NCBI GenBank assembly: GCA_949358305.1
Contig: OX442322.1
Span: 6,138,001-6,202,000, forward strand
Direction of reading: 5' to 3'
DNA from: Strigamia acuminata
Taxonomy: Eukaryota > Arthropoda > Chilopoda > Geophilomorpha > Linotaeniidae
DNA length: 64,000 bases
Shown: positions 48,987 to 59,081 of the stretch, one piece after another
How positions within the stretch are numbered: the first letter of the stretch is position 1
Layout: each line of letters begins with the position of its first letter
Made by a program: the position numbers and the translations under genes
The notes under the pieces: model-generated
Told to the model about the DNA's origin: nothing
What the model saw: only the letters and a program-made list of their open reading frames with translations
Database searches by the model: none

Positions 48987-51752
48987 ATGGCACTACGTAA
49001 AACATGGGGACCATTAGACCCCGCTTGCATCACTCGTGGCGGGATATTTCGAGGCGCGCTGCCCGATTTTTACCGACGATGTTTCGGCGAAGACGCCGAC
49101 CCTTGGCGCCTGCGAATACTACATTCCCGATGCATCGCCCGACGTTGGGTACGAGACTGCACGCTCCTGGATACGTTCCCGGAGGGAATGCGCGAAGGCA
49201 TCGCCACAGAGTTAGCTCGTGACGATGACCCGAAATCGCCGATTTTCCACCCCGGATTGTCAAGTCAGTACACTGGCAACCCGGCGGAGGAACACGTGCT
49301 GCATGCGTGGCGAGCAGCCGAGACAGAAGAGGCCCGTGAGGCCATCTACCAGCATTATAGACAACAGCTGGTGGATACCGCTACGGCAGTGGCCGAGCGC
49401 ATCCTCCAAAACGAGGGGATGACCGCGGATGATATTCATCTGTGGTTTGAGAGGCTGCGATTGGGAGAGAGTACGCCCCAGTGGAGACCTCGGATGGGAA
49501 TTTTGACGTCCCAAGCCGAGATGTGGCAGCTCCACCACCTGGGGATTTTGGGGCCCAAGAGCAGCTACCCGCGGAAGCGCAAGCGCTCCAAAGGCGCCGG
49601 GGACAGCCAGTCGCGTTCCCCAGCGACAACCAAGAAGCAGCGTGTCGCTCAAAACACGACTGAAGGCAACGAAGCTGGGCCATCCACTAGTACGGTGCGT
49701 GACCCTTCGCAGTATTCCCGACCGCGAATTTTCATAAACCGTCAGATTAAAGACGGTAAGGAGTGCAAGGAGGTTTGGATGTCTGGTGACGAAGAGCGAG
49801 TCTCTCGTCCCAGCACTTCTAGACGTCCGCTGACTCATCGCGAGCAGCGGAAAAAAGATCGCAAAGAGCGATACTTCGCGAGGTGCGAAGCTCGGGGCCG
49901 TCCCATCCCCGAACCCGCCTACGCCTCCAAGAGAGCGGGTCGACGAAGTGGTAGCCAGTCAGGTGAGCGAAACGTCCCAGCGGCAGATACGCGGGACCTT
50001 CGCGAGATTCTGACTCAGATGAAGCGGACGAAACTGACACGTTTCGATCCCGCGATGAAACACGCCAGGAAGATGGGTGTTGTCACCGACGGGAAGGTGA
50101 CCCCACACGAGGTGGCAAGGTGGCTCGCAGACTACATTAATTCGCGACCACGACCCGATGGCATGCCAACCGCCATCGTGCAGCCTTCAGGCTCCGGACA
50201 ACATCTCCCGGCGCTCCAAGTCGCAATGACTGGAGTGCAGACGACGGAGACGCCACCACCGCCGACGCAGCCAACACCACCGCTGCCGACGCCGACGCTG
50301 CCGACCAAGACGCAGCCGCCTCCGAACCTGCCGCCGCCGTCGTTGTTGAATTCGAGCGATCCGCCGGATTTACCCACCGACCGCTCAGTCCCTCCCCCCG
50401 TTGGACAGAGCATTGCGCAGGAATGTCGAGCCAATTTGACCGGCATTTACAGGCCGAGCCAACCCCGATCCGGTTCCTCGGCCCTGTTTTTCGAGAGGCG
50501 AGACGAAGAAGCGCGACTCGCGAGAGAAGCCGCCAATCCGACTATCTCCGAGCTCTCAGCGTTTCGCTTCGTGATGGAAGACCCAAGAGTCTCCGCGCCC
50601 GCCTTGCGAGGTGTGGATCAGGCCCAGCGATATTTCATCGAATGGGCAACGGCGATGATGAGTAAGCTCTCGTGTGCCTTCACTGCGGATTCGGAGCGGT
50701 CGAATCCAGTGAATCGTCGCAGCCTACAGCTATCATTGACCAAGGTCATGATGCAGCTGCTAACCCCAGCACTCTTCGGAGAAGGGCGTCAGGCGATGGC
50801 CGCATGGTCTGTCGTGGACAGAGAGGGTGTACAGGTTCCCCGTGCACTCCTCGCAGAGTGGAGCTCCATTCTGCCCGACCCTGTGTTGACTCGGTACGAG
50901 CTAACCAGGGATGTGGTAAACCCCGAATTTGAGGGGTACAAGTTGCGAAGCACGGCGTTTCGTTATACCTCCGCCACCTGGACAGCGGCGCCTACCCGAC
51001 AACTGCGCGCCTTGACCATCCAGACGGAAGAATCGGCAGAGGATGTAGAAATGGTGATCTCGCCGACGAGCGGAGTTCCGATTCCGCCACCGATGCCTGC
51101 GGAGATATCCCCGCAAGGACCCGCCCTGTTCGAAGTGGCGGGTAAACCAAAGCGCTTGCTGTGCCGAACGCCACCCGTCAGGTCCGTCGAGCAAACGAAG
51201 CCGACACCGCCCGGGACCTCACCGGCCCGAGCGGCGACAACGACGCAAGCCGCTATTCCCGCGGCCACCCAGAAGCCGAAGCCGGCACCGCCTCCGCCAG
51301 ACTATTACGGGCGAATCATCGAAGAGTTTCCCCATCTCTCGATGACGACGGCGACCAGGAGGTTTATCCTCGCGCAGCGGGACAAAGGCAAATCAGTCTT
51401 CATCTGGCTTCACAACCAGATCCGGAAGACTAGAGACCTCATCTTCCACCAGAGGTTGCTGAGAGCCCACCGTGTGCCAGTGACGCCAGCGGAAGCCAAT
51501 GCCATCCGGCATACGAACACCGGCTTCTCCGCCTACATCCCGAGCGTTTGGTTACACGAGAGGACGCGTGCCCCGCATGAGCCAGTTGACGGCCATGCAT
51601 TATGCTTCATTACGGAGCATGAGGACCCCCGAGATCGGTCCTCGGCGTTAGTAGGCGATCTACCCGCGCCACCCGGCACTCAACCGCCTGTCCCTGGAGT
51701 GAGTTACGCCCAGGTGACGGACTCAGTGTCGGGTCCCCCAGGAAAGAAGTGA
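48987..51752 (+). CDS. B ORF3: large accessory protein in envelope position
   Basis: About 921 aa from the ATG at 48987 (open from 48963). The N-terminal 190 residues are predicted mainly helical (RNGG-free, WRLRILHSRCIARRWV, EEAREAIYQHYRQQL). Basic clusters PRKRKRSKG and KKQRV look like NLSs. A Ser/Arg-rich part (about 290-350) and a Pro/Thr-rich segment (TPPPPTQPTPPLPTPTLP, about 435-475) follow, then a second helical domain (about 510-700) and a PPPPDYYG (PPxY) motif near residue 785 with a last conserved-looking block (LSMTTATRRFILAQRDKGKS). There is no signal peptide, furin-type site or membrane helix, so it is not an envelope. No enzymatic motif is visible. GC content is clearly above that of gag and pol. 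The stop at 51750-51752 lies just before the polypurine tract. Function unknown; a particle-associated or nuclear role is inference. Confidence 0.8.
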   Translation: MALRKTWGPLDPACITRGGIFRGALPDFYRRCFGEDADPWRLRILHSRCIARRWVRDCTLLDTFPEGMREGIATELARDDDPKSPIFHPGLSSQYTGNPAEEHVLHAWRAAETEEAREAIYQHYRQQLVDTATAVAERILQNEGMTADDIHLWFERLRLGESTPQWRPRMGILTSQAEMWQLHHLGILGPKSSYPRKRKRSKGAGDSQSRSPATTKKQRVAQNTTEGNEAGPSTSTVRDPSQYSRPRIFINRQIKDGKECKEVWMSGDEERVSRPSTSRRPLTHREQRKKDRKERYFARCEARGRPIPEPAYASKRAGRRSGSQSGERNVPAADTRDLREILTQMKRTKLTRFDPAMKHARKMGVVTDGKVTPHEVARWLADYINSRPRPDGMPTAIVQPSGSGQHLPALQVAMTGVQTTETPPPPTQPTPPLPTPTLPTKTQPPPNLPPPSLLNSSDPPDLPTDRSVPPPVGQSIAQECRANLTGIYRPSQPRSGSSALFFERRDEEARLAREAANPTISELSAFRFVMEDPRVSAPALRGVDQAQRYFIEWATAMMSKLSCAFTADSERSNPVNRRSLQLSLTKVMMQLLTPALFGEGRQAMAAWSVVDREGVQVPRALLAEWSSILPDPVLTRYELTRDVVNPEFEGYKLRSTAFRYTSATWTAAPTRQLRALTIQTEESAEDVEMVISPTSGVPIPPPMPAEISPQGPALFEVAGKPKRLLCRTPPVRSVEQTKPTPPGTSPARAATTTQAAIPAATQKPKPAPPPPDYYGRIIEEFPHLSMTTATRRFILAQRDKGKSVFIWLHNQIRKTRDLIFHQRLLRAHRVPVTPAEANAIRHTNTGFSAYIPSVWLHERTRAPHEPVDGHALCFITEHEDPRDRSSALVGDLPAPPGTQPPVPGVSYAQVTDSVSGPPGKK

Positions 51753-51777
51753 TCGCTCAGCCCCACGGTCTGAGCTC

Positions 51778-51788
51778 GGAGGGGGAAG
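51778..51788 (+). other. Polypurine tract of B
   Basis: GGAGGGGGAAG directly before the 3' LTR start. Confidence 0.85.
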
Positions 51789-52808
51789 TGTTGTGACCCG
51801 ACTGGACCGGGGTCAACGAAGAGTTTCTCTCGTGACCTCGTTTCGGGTGTAAGGGGAGCCGCAAGCGCGTCTCCCTTCCCTCAGTGCATTGACATCTAGT
51901 CAATGGACAGGCGTCTGCCCTGAGGGAGTGGGGATGGCTCGTCCACCCCACCATTGGGTGATTCCGGTCACCTGTCAACCCCGCTTTGTGCAAAGGAATG
52001 TGCCTTGCACTGAGCGGGCAGAACCAACACAACCATCAAACGAGAAACACACGTAAAACCCGTCGTCCTACAAGATCAGGCCCAAGTAAATATACTGGGA
52101 TTGACCAAGGACAAAGGACAATTTACCGTGAGTACGTTTGGTCAGTGTCAAACTCCGCAGAGTAACCTGCGAGATAAGATTACCACACTATTTTAGCACA
52201 CCAGCTAGAAATAGTAAAAACCACTCCAGTTTAGCGAGTTGTGCAGACAAACGGTCGCACAAGCCTAAACTGCAGTAAAACCACGACGAGCGTTCCCGCC
52301 GCTGTGTGACCGCCGGGAGCCAGAAGAGTCCGCCGCTGTGTGATCGCCGGACACCACACAAAAACCTAGACAACAGCCCGAAGTAAGCCTTTTAACTAAG
52401 CATTCACTCGCGCCCGACCAGCGTGAGCCCGAAGGACCAGCCAGAGACGAGCCGAGGACGCCATATTGCCACGCCGGCCCAAGACGACACCACGTTGCCA
52501 CAACGAGGACGCCATCTTGGACACGACCGAGACAACAGACGACCTCGCCGATTCCAGCCAGCTTTCATCATACCTTTACCTTTCCATTTCCCTTCACCCA
52601 TTCCGATTTACCTTTTACCTACCTTTTATATATATATATATATAAGATATATCTGTACATTGTCCCACAGAATAAATCTATATTATATTTTACCTTTTAT
52701 ATCTGTGTAATCATTTCTTTGGGTAAACCGCTTGAGCAAAGCGGTAGTGAGTTAGTCGAATTAAGTAATCAACCCACGAGTTAGCGACGGTTAGAGTTGA
52801 GCGCGACA
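51789..52808 (+). repeat. 3' LTR of B
   Basis: 1020 bp; I found no difference from the 5' LTR on reading both. Followed by the TSD copy ACTC. Confidence 0.95.
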
Positions 52809-52812
52809 ACTC

Positions 52813-52869
52813 TTAGGTGTCGAGTTCATATGCACTCCCAAAGGAATCTTCATCTTCCAATGTACATAT
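52813..52869 (+). pseudogene. Copia F RT, continuation after B
   Basis: Nineteen codons (LGVEFICTPKGIFIFQ...) continue the copia RT from 39314 in phase, matching the LG(I/V)E...GIF...Q motif that follows the active site in copia RTs. Cut at 52869 by C2. Confidence 0.75.
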
Positions 52870-53473
52870 TGTTACGTGGTTTCTGGGCCTAATTGAAACT
52901 CACGCAACACTGTTTTATTTGGGGAATGAGTGAACATGGGAAGAGAAAGAATGAGACTGTTTATTTTGTTTTAAATTCAAGTCTATTTTATTTGACCGGA
53001 CAAACTAAGTTTGTTCGATCCTTAATAAATCTGGTTACATTAATTGTAATGCAATTCTAAATCATCAATTGGACAAATCATTATTTTACACTTATTAAGT
53101 TTGAACAACCTTTATAAACTGTTTTTATGAAACAACTGTGTGATAACTCAATTCGATGTAAACTGTTGATTCATAGTCAGTCAGCCGCTCTCAGTATCGA
53201 GGCGACATCAGACTCTCTAGTAAAGGGCGGGTGTAGTTAATAGTTACCTGTTGGAAGTTTGGAGAGAGAAGAAAGCTCTGTCTGAATGCGGGCGGTTTTA
53301 TAGCAAATCTGCTATAACCCCCATTCACGAATTAATCGGTCCAATCACATGGCGATGACGGTTTCCAATCGTCAACGCCATCTGTGGCCGAAATTAAGCA
53401 ACATTTACCGAATTATAACTCTAATTGCGCGATACGGATCGCTCGTCATTAGGGACGATCCGTATGCGTGACA
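52870..53473 (-). repeat. 3' LTR of C2
   Basis: 604 bp. Minus strand starts TGTCACGCATACGG and ends CCACGTAACA. Before it the minus strand has AAAAAAGGGAGT (polypurine). No second copy is in the window, so the ends rest on TG/CA, the polypurine tract and the junction with copia F. Confidence 0.7.
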
Positions 53474-54494
53474 ACTCCCTTTTTTGCTGTGTTTTGGACC
53501 CCAAAATACTAATTTCGGTTACAGACAAGTCTCTCACTCCAATCGAACATTCTTAAGGAATGTTCGGTTACTTTCTTTATATCAAAAGTCATCACTCATC
53601 CGTTTCACAATTATTATTCAAAACTAAATCATATTGGAGTTTAAATTCACTCCCTTTTATTCCAATGTTAATATCTCAATCAAATCATAATGTTATTATT
53701 ATTACAATGCTTGCTTTTCCACTGTTTATTTTGACATATTTGGAAAGGAGAAAAAAAAAATCAACCCAACAAATGAAACACAAATCAAATCTCTCAAACT
53801 TAAAATTCAAAATCAAAGTTCATATTCTAAATTTCATTAAATGTGATAATCAAAATTATTCTCATTATAAACAAGTGTTTTCCATAATAAACTTCAACTC
53901 TTAACATTTTACTAGAAAAAGTACAAATTCAAAATTAATTTTTTCTCTGATTTCTTTAAATTTTCCTTAAAATTAACAATACCGTTAAAACATCAACTCT
54001 CTTCAACTAATTACAACAATTAACTCTTATTAATATTCAGTCAGAACTATGTCGTGAAATATTTACATCAAATTTATCATAATTCAAACATATTAAATTT
54101 TCAAACGAAATTCGCAATAGATTCCTCTCGCGTCCACAGTCGGTTGGCATTATCCAAATTAAATTTTCCCATTTTTCTCTCTAAAACTATTTTCAAATTA
54201 ACCTATTACACTACCAAATTCAATTTTAATTTATTCCAAAATTTTACTTAACTTCTTAAACCTAATAAAAATTTGAAGCAAATTGACGAAGATCGCGATT
54301 AGTTGCGGTTAGCGAAATCCGCTTATAAAGACGTTTAAATTACAAAATTCATCTCCAAAATCACTTAAAAACATTTATAATATACACACAAACCTTTTAT
54401 AACACAATATCAAACACAAAATATCGAAATAATCAGAAATTTTTGTCTCGGATCACGCTATTATTTCGCGTTCACCTCAAACAAAAATGTGCAT
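53474..54494 (-). other. 3' untranslated region of C2
   Basis: Very AT-rich. Short frames such as 53560-53904 have no relatives and skewed composition. Nothing else is seen. Confidence 0.5.
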
Positions 54495-56387
54495 TTAGTA
54501 GAAATGGCGATAGTCTTTTCGTTTACGCGGCCTGAGTCTGCGCGACCGGAAATCATCGTTGATTTGTGAACTTGCGCCATCTAGTGGCGGGTTTTGAAGT
54601 TGGTTTTCATTAGTTTTCGTCGTAGGCTGTGGTTCAAACAGTGATTTTAATGAGATTTGTTCTGTATCATCTATATAACGTTCTTTTGGTTTGATTTTCG
54701 TTGTTTTCACTGGTTTCTCTGTGTTTTCAATTACAATTTCACTTTTTTTACTGATTTTTTCTACTTTTTCAGCAAATTTCACTTTCTTTTCTGGCAATTG
54801 TTTCAAAACTTCATCTATTTCTGGTTCAACTCGTTCTTTGTATGGTTTTAATCGTTCTACATTCACTATGTCACTTTTCTTTCTTGTAGAATTGATTATT
54901 TCATAGTCATTAGGTGCAATTCTTCGCACAATTTCATAAGGGCCGGAAAATTGCGGTAAAAGCTTCTCTGACAAGCCAACTTTTCTGTTGATGGTTTTCA
55001 GATAAACCAATTCACCTGGTTCAAATTCTTTGTTGACTCTGTCTTCATCAAACCTTTTCTTGCTTTTTGCAGATTGTTTTTCAAGTTGCTCATTTGCAAT
55101 TTTCCTGGCTGCTCGAATGAATTTTGCTGTTCTTAATGTAAATTCTTTCTGTGGCAAGTCAAGATTAACATCTACTGTCAAATCCACATCATATCCACGA
55201 AGCAAATAATGTGGTGTATATCCTGTTGTTTCATGAACGCCCGTGTTGTAAGAAAACAGAAGAAATGGAAGAAATTCGTCCCAGTCAGTGTGTTCATCAT
55301 TGACGTAACTTTGCAACATTTTTGCGAATGTCGCGTTAAATCTCTCAGATAATCCATTTGTTCTTGGATGGTATCCTGACGTAGTTTTATGCAAATTTTT
55401 AAACATATTTGAGATTTCCTCAACCATTTTATTCCTGTATTCCGTTCCACGGTCGCTTAGGATTTCTCTTGGACTGCCTTCTTTCAGAATAACTTCATAA
55501 AGCAATGTTTTCGCTGCTTCTAATGCTGTAGCTGCTGCTGCTGGTCTAGCTATTGCAGATCTCGAAAGATAATCAGTTACAACAAAAACATGTTTATTTC
55601 CAAGTCGTGACAATGGAAAAGGTCCAAGTGTGTCTATTCCAATTCGCTCAAAGGGCTTTGAAACTGTCGACCAGGGCTGCATTAGTCCTTTTGCTGGCGT
55701 TGTCATTGTTTTTGCTTTTGCGCAGTGTTGGCAGGACAAGACATAATTTCTCACATCTTTGTAGATTCTTGTCCAGAAAAATCGTGTTCTTATTCGTTTC
55801 CACGTTTTTGCCAATCCCAAATGAACTCCTACTAATCCGTCATGCATTTCATGCAATACATCCTTTTGAAGTTGTTTCGGAACTACTAGTAGTAAATCTT
55901 CCATGTTCAGGGAACTGTTAAGTTTTTTCTTCCTGAACAACGTTTTGTTTTGAAGAACGAACTGCTTTAGTGGTCGTCTTCTTTTTCTTGGAAGTTGCTC
56001 TTGGTTTTCTAGCGCTGTTATCAGGTCCAGAAGCTTGGGATCCTTTCTCTGTTCAACAGGGAGGTCCAAATTTTCTAAGAAAAGCAAAGGCAATTGCTTG
56101 ATTTCTTCTTCACTTAACTCTTCCTGGATCCTACTTAAAGCATCGGCATCTGTATGTTTCTTGTCGCTTTTATGAAATATTTCAAAATCATACTCAGCTA
56201 GTTGCAGCGCCCACCTGACTAGACGTCCGTTTGGGTTTCGGACTCCTTTGAGCCATTGGAGGGCAGAATGGTCAGTGATAATTTGGAATTTCTGTCCATA
56301 CAAGTACGGTCTAAACTTCTCTATTGCAAAAATGATTGCTAACATTTCCCTTTCAGTTGCAGTGTAGTTCTGTTCGGCTGTGCTCAT
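54495..56387 (-). CDS. C2 RNase H (part) and integrase
   Basis: 630 aa. Begins inside RNase H (YTATEREMLAIIFAIEKF, ITDHSALQWL, TDADALSRI). The integrase has an HHCC domain (VGVHLGLAKTWKRI...CQHCAKAK), Asp in IGIDTLGPF, Asp in LSDRGTEY and Glu in NGLSERFNATF, then a GPY-like module (LPQFSGPYEIVRRI) and a long Lys/Glu-rich tail ending RRLRPRKRKDYRHFY. It is intact here, but RNase H is separated from its start by a one-base frameshift near 56455. Confidence 0.88.
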   Translation of the reverse strand: MSTAEQNYTATEREMLAIIFAIEKFRPYLYGQKFQIITDHSALQWLKGVRNPNGRLVRWALQLAEYDFEIFHKSDKKHTDADALSRIQEELSEEEIKQLPLLFLENLDLPVEQRKDPKLLDLITALENQEQLPRKRRRPLKQFVLQNKTLFRKKKLNSSLNMEDLLLVVPKQLQKDVLHEMHDGLVGVHLGLAKTWKRIRTRFFWTRIYKDVRNYVLSCQHCAKAKTMTTPAKGLMQPWSTVSKPFERIGIDTLGPFPLSRLGNKHVFVVTDYLSRSAIARPAAAATALEAAKTLLYEVILKEGSPREILSDRGTEYRNKMVEEISNMFKNLHKTTSGYHPRTNGLSERFNATFAKMLQSYVNDEHTDWDEFLPFLLFSYNTGVHETTGYTPHYLLRGYDVDLTVDVNLDLPQKEFTLRTAKFIRAARKIANEQLEKQSAKSKKRFDEDRVNKEFEPGELVYLKTINRKVGLSEKLLPQFSGPYEIVRRIAPNDYEIINSTRKKSDIVNVERLKPYKERVEPEIDEVLKQLPEKKVKFAEKVEKISKKSEIVIENTEKPVKTTKIKPKERYIDDTEQISLKSLFEPQPTTKTNENQLQNPPLDGASSQINDDFRSRRLRPRKRKDYRHFY

Positions 56388-56449
56388 TAAACGACTTGCA
56401 TAGGCGATAACACGCTCTTGGTTGTTGACTTTTTGTTTTAGGATTGCTC

Positions 56450-57351
56450 CTAAGCCGTAGCACTTGCGTCACATGAAATCATGAAGGGCTGAGCGAAGTT
56501 TGGATGCGCTAACACTGGCACTGTTATTAATGCTGTTCGGAGCGTGTGGAATGCTTTATCATGGGGTGGCCCCCAGTCAAACTTTTCGTCCTTTTTGGTT
56601 AAATTCACCAGAGGTTTGGAAATGTCCGCAAAACCAGCGATGAATTTCCGGTAATACGAGCATAATCCAAGAAAACCACGTAGTTGTTTAACGTTCACAG
56701 GAATTGGAAACTTCGCGACTGAATCCAGATTCCTGGGATCCGGTGAAATACCTTCAGCATCAACCACATGTCTGAGATATCGTATGGTGTGTGTCGCAAA
56801 CGTACATTTGCTCAGCTTAACTTTGAGATTCGCTGTTCTAAGCTTTTAGAAAACTGCCTCCAAATCAACGAGGTGCTGGTCGAAAGTCTTTGAAAACACT
56901 ATCAAATCGTCAAGGTACGCAATACATACTTTTCCCAGGAGGTTACCAAGTACTTTATTCATCAGTTTTTGAAAGGCGGCTGGGCTGTTACAAAGGCCTT
57001 GTCCTAAGACTTTGAACTCATAATGGCCTGAATTTGTCGTAAATGCAGTCTTTTCCTTATCCGCTTCATCAATTTCTACCTGGAAGTAGCCTTGGATCAA
57101 ATCCATCATTGTGAAATACTTCGCACCTGCTAGTTGGTCTAGGGTGTCGTCGATGCGCGGTAAGGGATAAACCATTTTCTTTGTTACTGCATTTAAACGT
57201 CTCTAATCTACACAAAATCTCCATTTGCCGTCTTTTTTCTTGATGAGAAGTACTGGTGTACTCCATGGGCTCTCAGATTCTCGTATTACTCCCATCTCGA
57301 GTAACTTCTTTGTTTCAGCATCTTCGATTTCTTTTTCCTTAACAGATCGTC
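56450..57351 (-). pseudogene. C2 RT, frameshifted
   Basis: The fragment 57175-56846 has [28 protein letters not shown] and YLDDLIVFSKT, all intact. It stops at 56846. The connection domain (56767-56450) holds KQLRGFLGLCSYYRKFI and ends in CDASAT at a frameshift into RNase H. The N-terminal RT (57351-57176) has a further frame change. At least three frame breaks exist in RT/RNase H. Confidence 0.85.
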
Positions 57352-58285
57352 TTAAAGCTGTAAATGGATCGGAGGAGAATCTCCTGTATCGATTCGATGT
57401 TTAATCGCTTGAGCTTTGCCTAGGTCGCTGTCAGATGTTGCAAATCTATCTGAATTCTTCTCTAGCAGTTGTCGCATCAGCTCTTGTTGTGATGACGTCA
57501 TATTCTCATTTGCCATGGCCGTGCTAAAGTCAAAATGATGAGTTCTTTCTTCATCTAACACGCCAGACTCAATTACATGAAAGGCTTTTGCAATTGCTGA
57601 GTTACGTCCTAGATAGATTGTCTTTTTAGTTGGATTCGCAACATGCAGAACTCCTTCACCTTTTCTGAATTTAGTCAATGTTTTGCAACATATTACTCCA
57701 AATTGACCAAATCGATCACTGAGTGGTTCTATAAAAAGTTCATCATCTACTTTCTTTGCAATCTTTATTAGTACGACACATTCATGTAAAGCTGGAATTG
57801 TTATTGGTTTTAAAACACGAGCTATGTAATTCAAATCAGTATAATTCTTAGACATTGGGAAAACTTCTTGTTGTTCATCTTTTGGGCCTACAAAATTCTT
57901 CTGTTGGTCGTAGTCGAGTTTGCACCTTGCAGATCTCAAGAAATTATCTCCTAGCAGTAAATGGCGTCCAAATCCATTAACGATCAATACGTCGATGGTG
58001 TGTTGTTGTTGTCCAACAATAATGGTAATCCTGGTTTTTCTCTCTGGGACTATCAATGAGCCATCCACAACTCTCAATCGAACACCTGGGCAGGGTTGAT
58101 ATTTGAGCTGCAGAGTTCTCACCAAATCTTCACTAATGATGTTGCGAAAACCTCCAGAATCCAAGACACCAGTAATTTCCGTACCATTTAATACTATTGG
58201 AATCTGCAAAAGTTCGTCCATGGCGTCAAACTCGATGATTTCTAATTTTCTCTTTTTGAATTTCTTCTTGTTTTTCCGTCTTTGT
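57352..58285 (-). CDS. C2 protease and linker
   Basis: Frame open from about 58300 in -1 phase to gag ([14 protein letters not shown], a basic start), with an ATG at 58221. Protease active site [12 protein letters not shown], then [17 protein letters not shown]. The C-terminal half resembles the pre-RT linker of C1. Ends at 57352 in a frame break before RT. Confidence 0.8.
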
Positions 58286-58292
58286 GGCCATT

Positions 58293-59081
58293 CTAGTTTT
58301 CCGATGGATTAGGTGGATTAGGTAGTCCTCCACATGGGTTACCTCGTTGTCCTCGGCCTTGGTAATTTGGATCGTATCTTTTACCTTTATAATTTGGATT
58401 TAATGGGTGGCCTTGGTTATTTGGGTTCCCCTGTTGTATTTGACCTTGTGGAGGATTCCATTGCTGTTGTGGTGGATTCTTTTGCTGTTGTGGATATTGC
58501 TGTTGGAATCCTTGATCTGGATTATTCCACTGATTATCCCAATTACCTCTGTTTTGACCTCTGTTGTTCCATCCTCTACCTTGGTTCCAATTGTTGTTAT
58601 TATTCCACCATCCACGTTGTTGTCCAGGTCGTCCTCTAAAGTTACCTCTATTGTAGAACTGGCCCTGGTGCGGATGTGGTGTGTACCATTGGTTTTGGTA
58701 GAAGATAGGAGTAACCTCTGCATATTGAACTTCCCTAAACTGCTGCTGTTGCCTTAGCACTTTGACCTCTGCTAACAACTCGTCTTTGGTTTTATTGACG
58801 TCGCTCGGTTCAACTAACAAGCTTGGTATCACCTCGCCTGTTGTATCAACAGCTTTTTGCAGTAGGGTTAGTAAAACTTCTGCAGGGTCCTCACTGAATG
58901 CATGAGCTTCCAGTAATCCAAGTTGTGATGTTAATTGATCCAATGTCTTTGGAAAATTGACTACCAATTTGTCTCTAGTCACCTTTTTGAGTCCCTGGAA
59001 CACATGGAATATCTTTTGTTCTTCAGTAAACGATGGTCTTGCAAAAGAGCATTCTTTTAATATTTTCTGCATGTGTTCCAA
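58293..59081 (-). pseudogene. C2 gag, C-terminal part
   Basis: Continues gag after the solo LTR: EHMQKILKECSFARP, VFQGLKKVTRDKL, LEAHAFSEDPAEVLLTLLQ, then a Gln/Asn/Gly/Arg-rich tail (RGRPGQQRGWWNNNN, GWNNRGQNRGNW, QQQWNPPQG) instead of a zinc knuckle. Stop TAG at 58293-58295, preceded by GAA AAC. Confidence 0.85.

Larger units (their letters stand above)
39315..52808 (+). mobile_element. Gypsy element B, full length, apparently intact, with ORF3
   Basis: 13,494 bp. Two 1020-bp LTRs with no difference that I could see, TSD ACTC (39311-39314, 52809-52812), tRNA-Pro-type PBS, gag, pol, hairpin array, spliced ORF3, polypurine tract. All three long ORFs are open and the pol catalytic residues are present, so this is a very recent, possibly active copy. 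Family A (A2) shares primer type, size and ORF3 architecture. Confidence 0.93.
31444..52869 (+). mobile_element. Copia element F, split by four younger insertions
   Basis: Reading outward: LTR 31444-31925, PBS, leader, [gag-only element 32258-34698], leader, gag from 35094, [MITE 35546-35757], rest of gag, protease, integrase, RT to 39314, [Gypsy B 39315-52808], 19 further RT codons (52813-52869), then [Gypsy C2 from 52870]. The remaining RT, RNase H and 3' LTR lie beyond C2, outside the window. A stop at 37767 and a changed RT active site show F is inactive. Confidence 0.85.

Noticed and set aside
48963-51752. ORF3 of B as an envelope glycoprotein
   Set aside because: No signal peptide, cleavage site, glycosylated Cys-rich ectodomain or transmembrane helix.
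54657-54906. Phe-rich plus-strand ORFs
   Set aside because: Antisense of the Lys/Glu-rich C-terminal tail of the C2 integrase.
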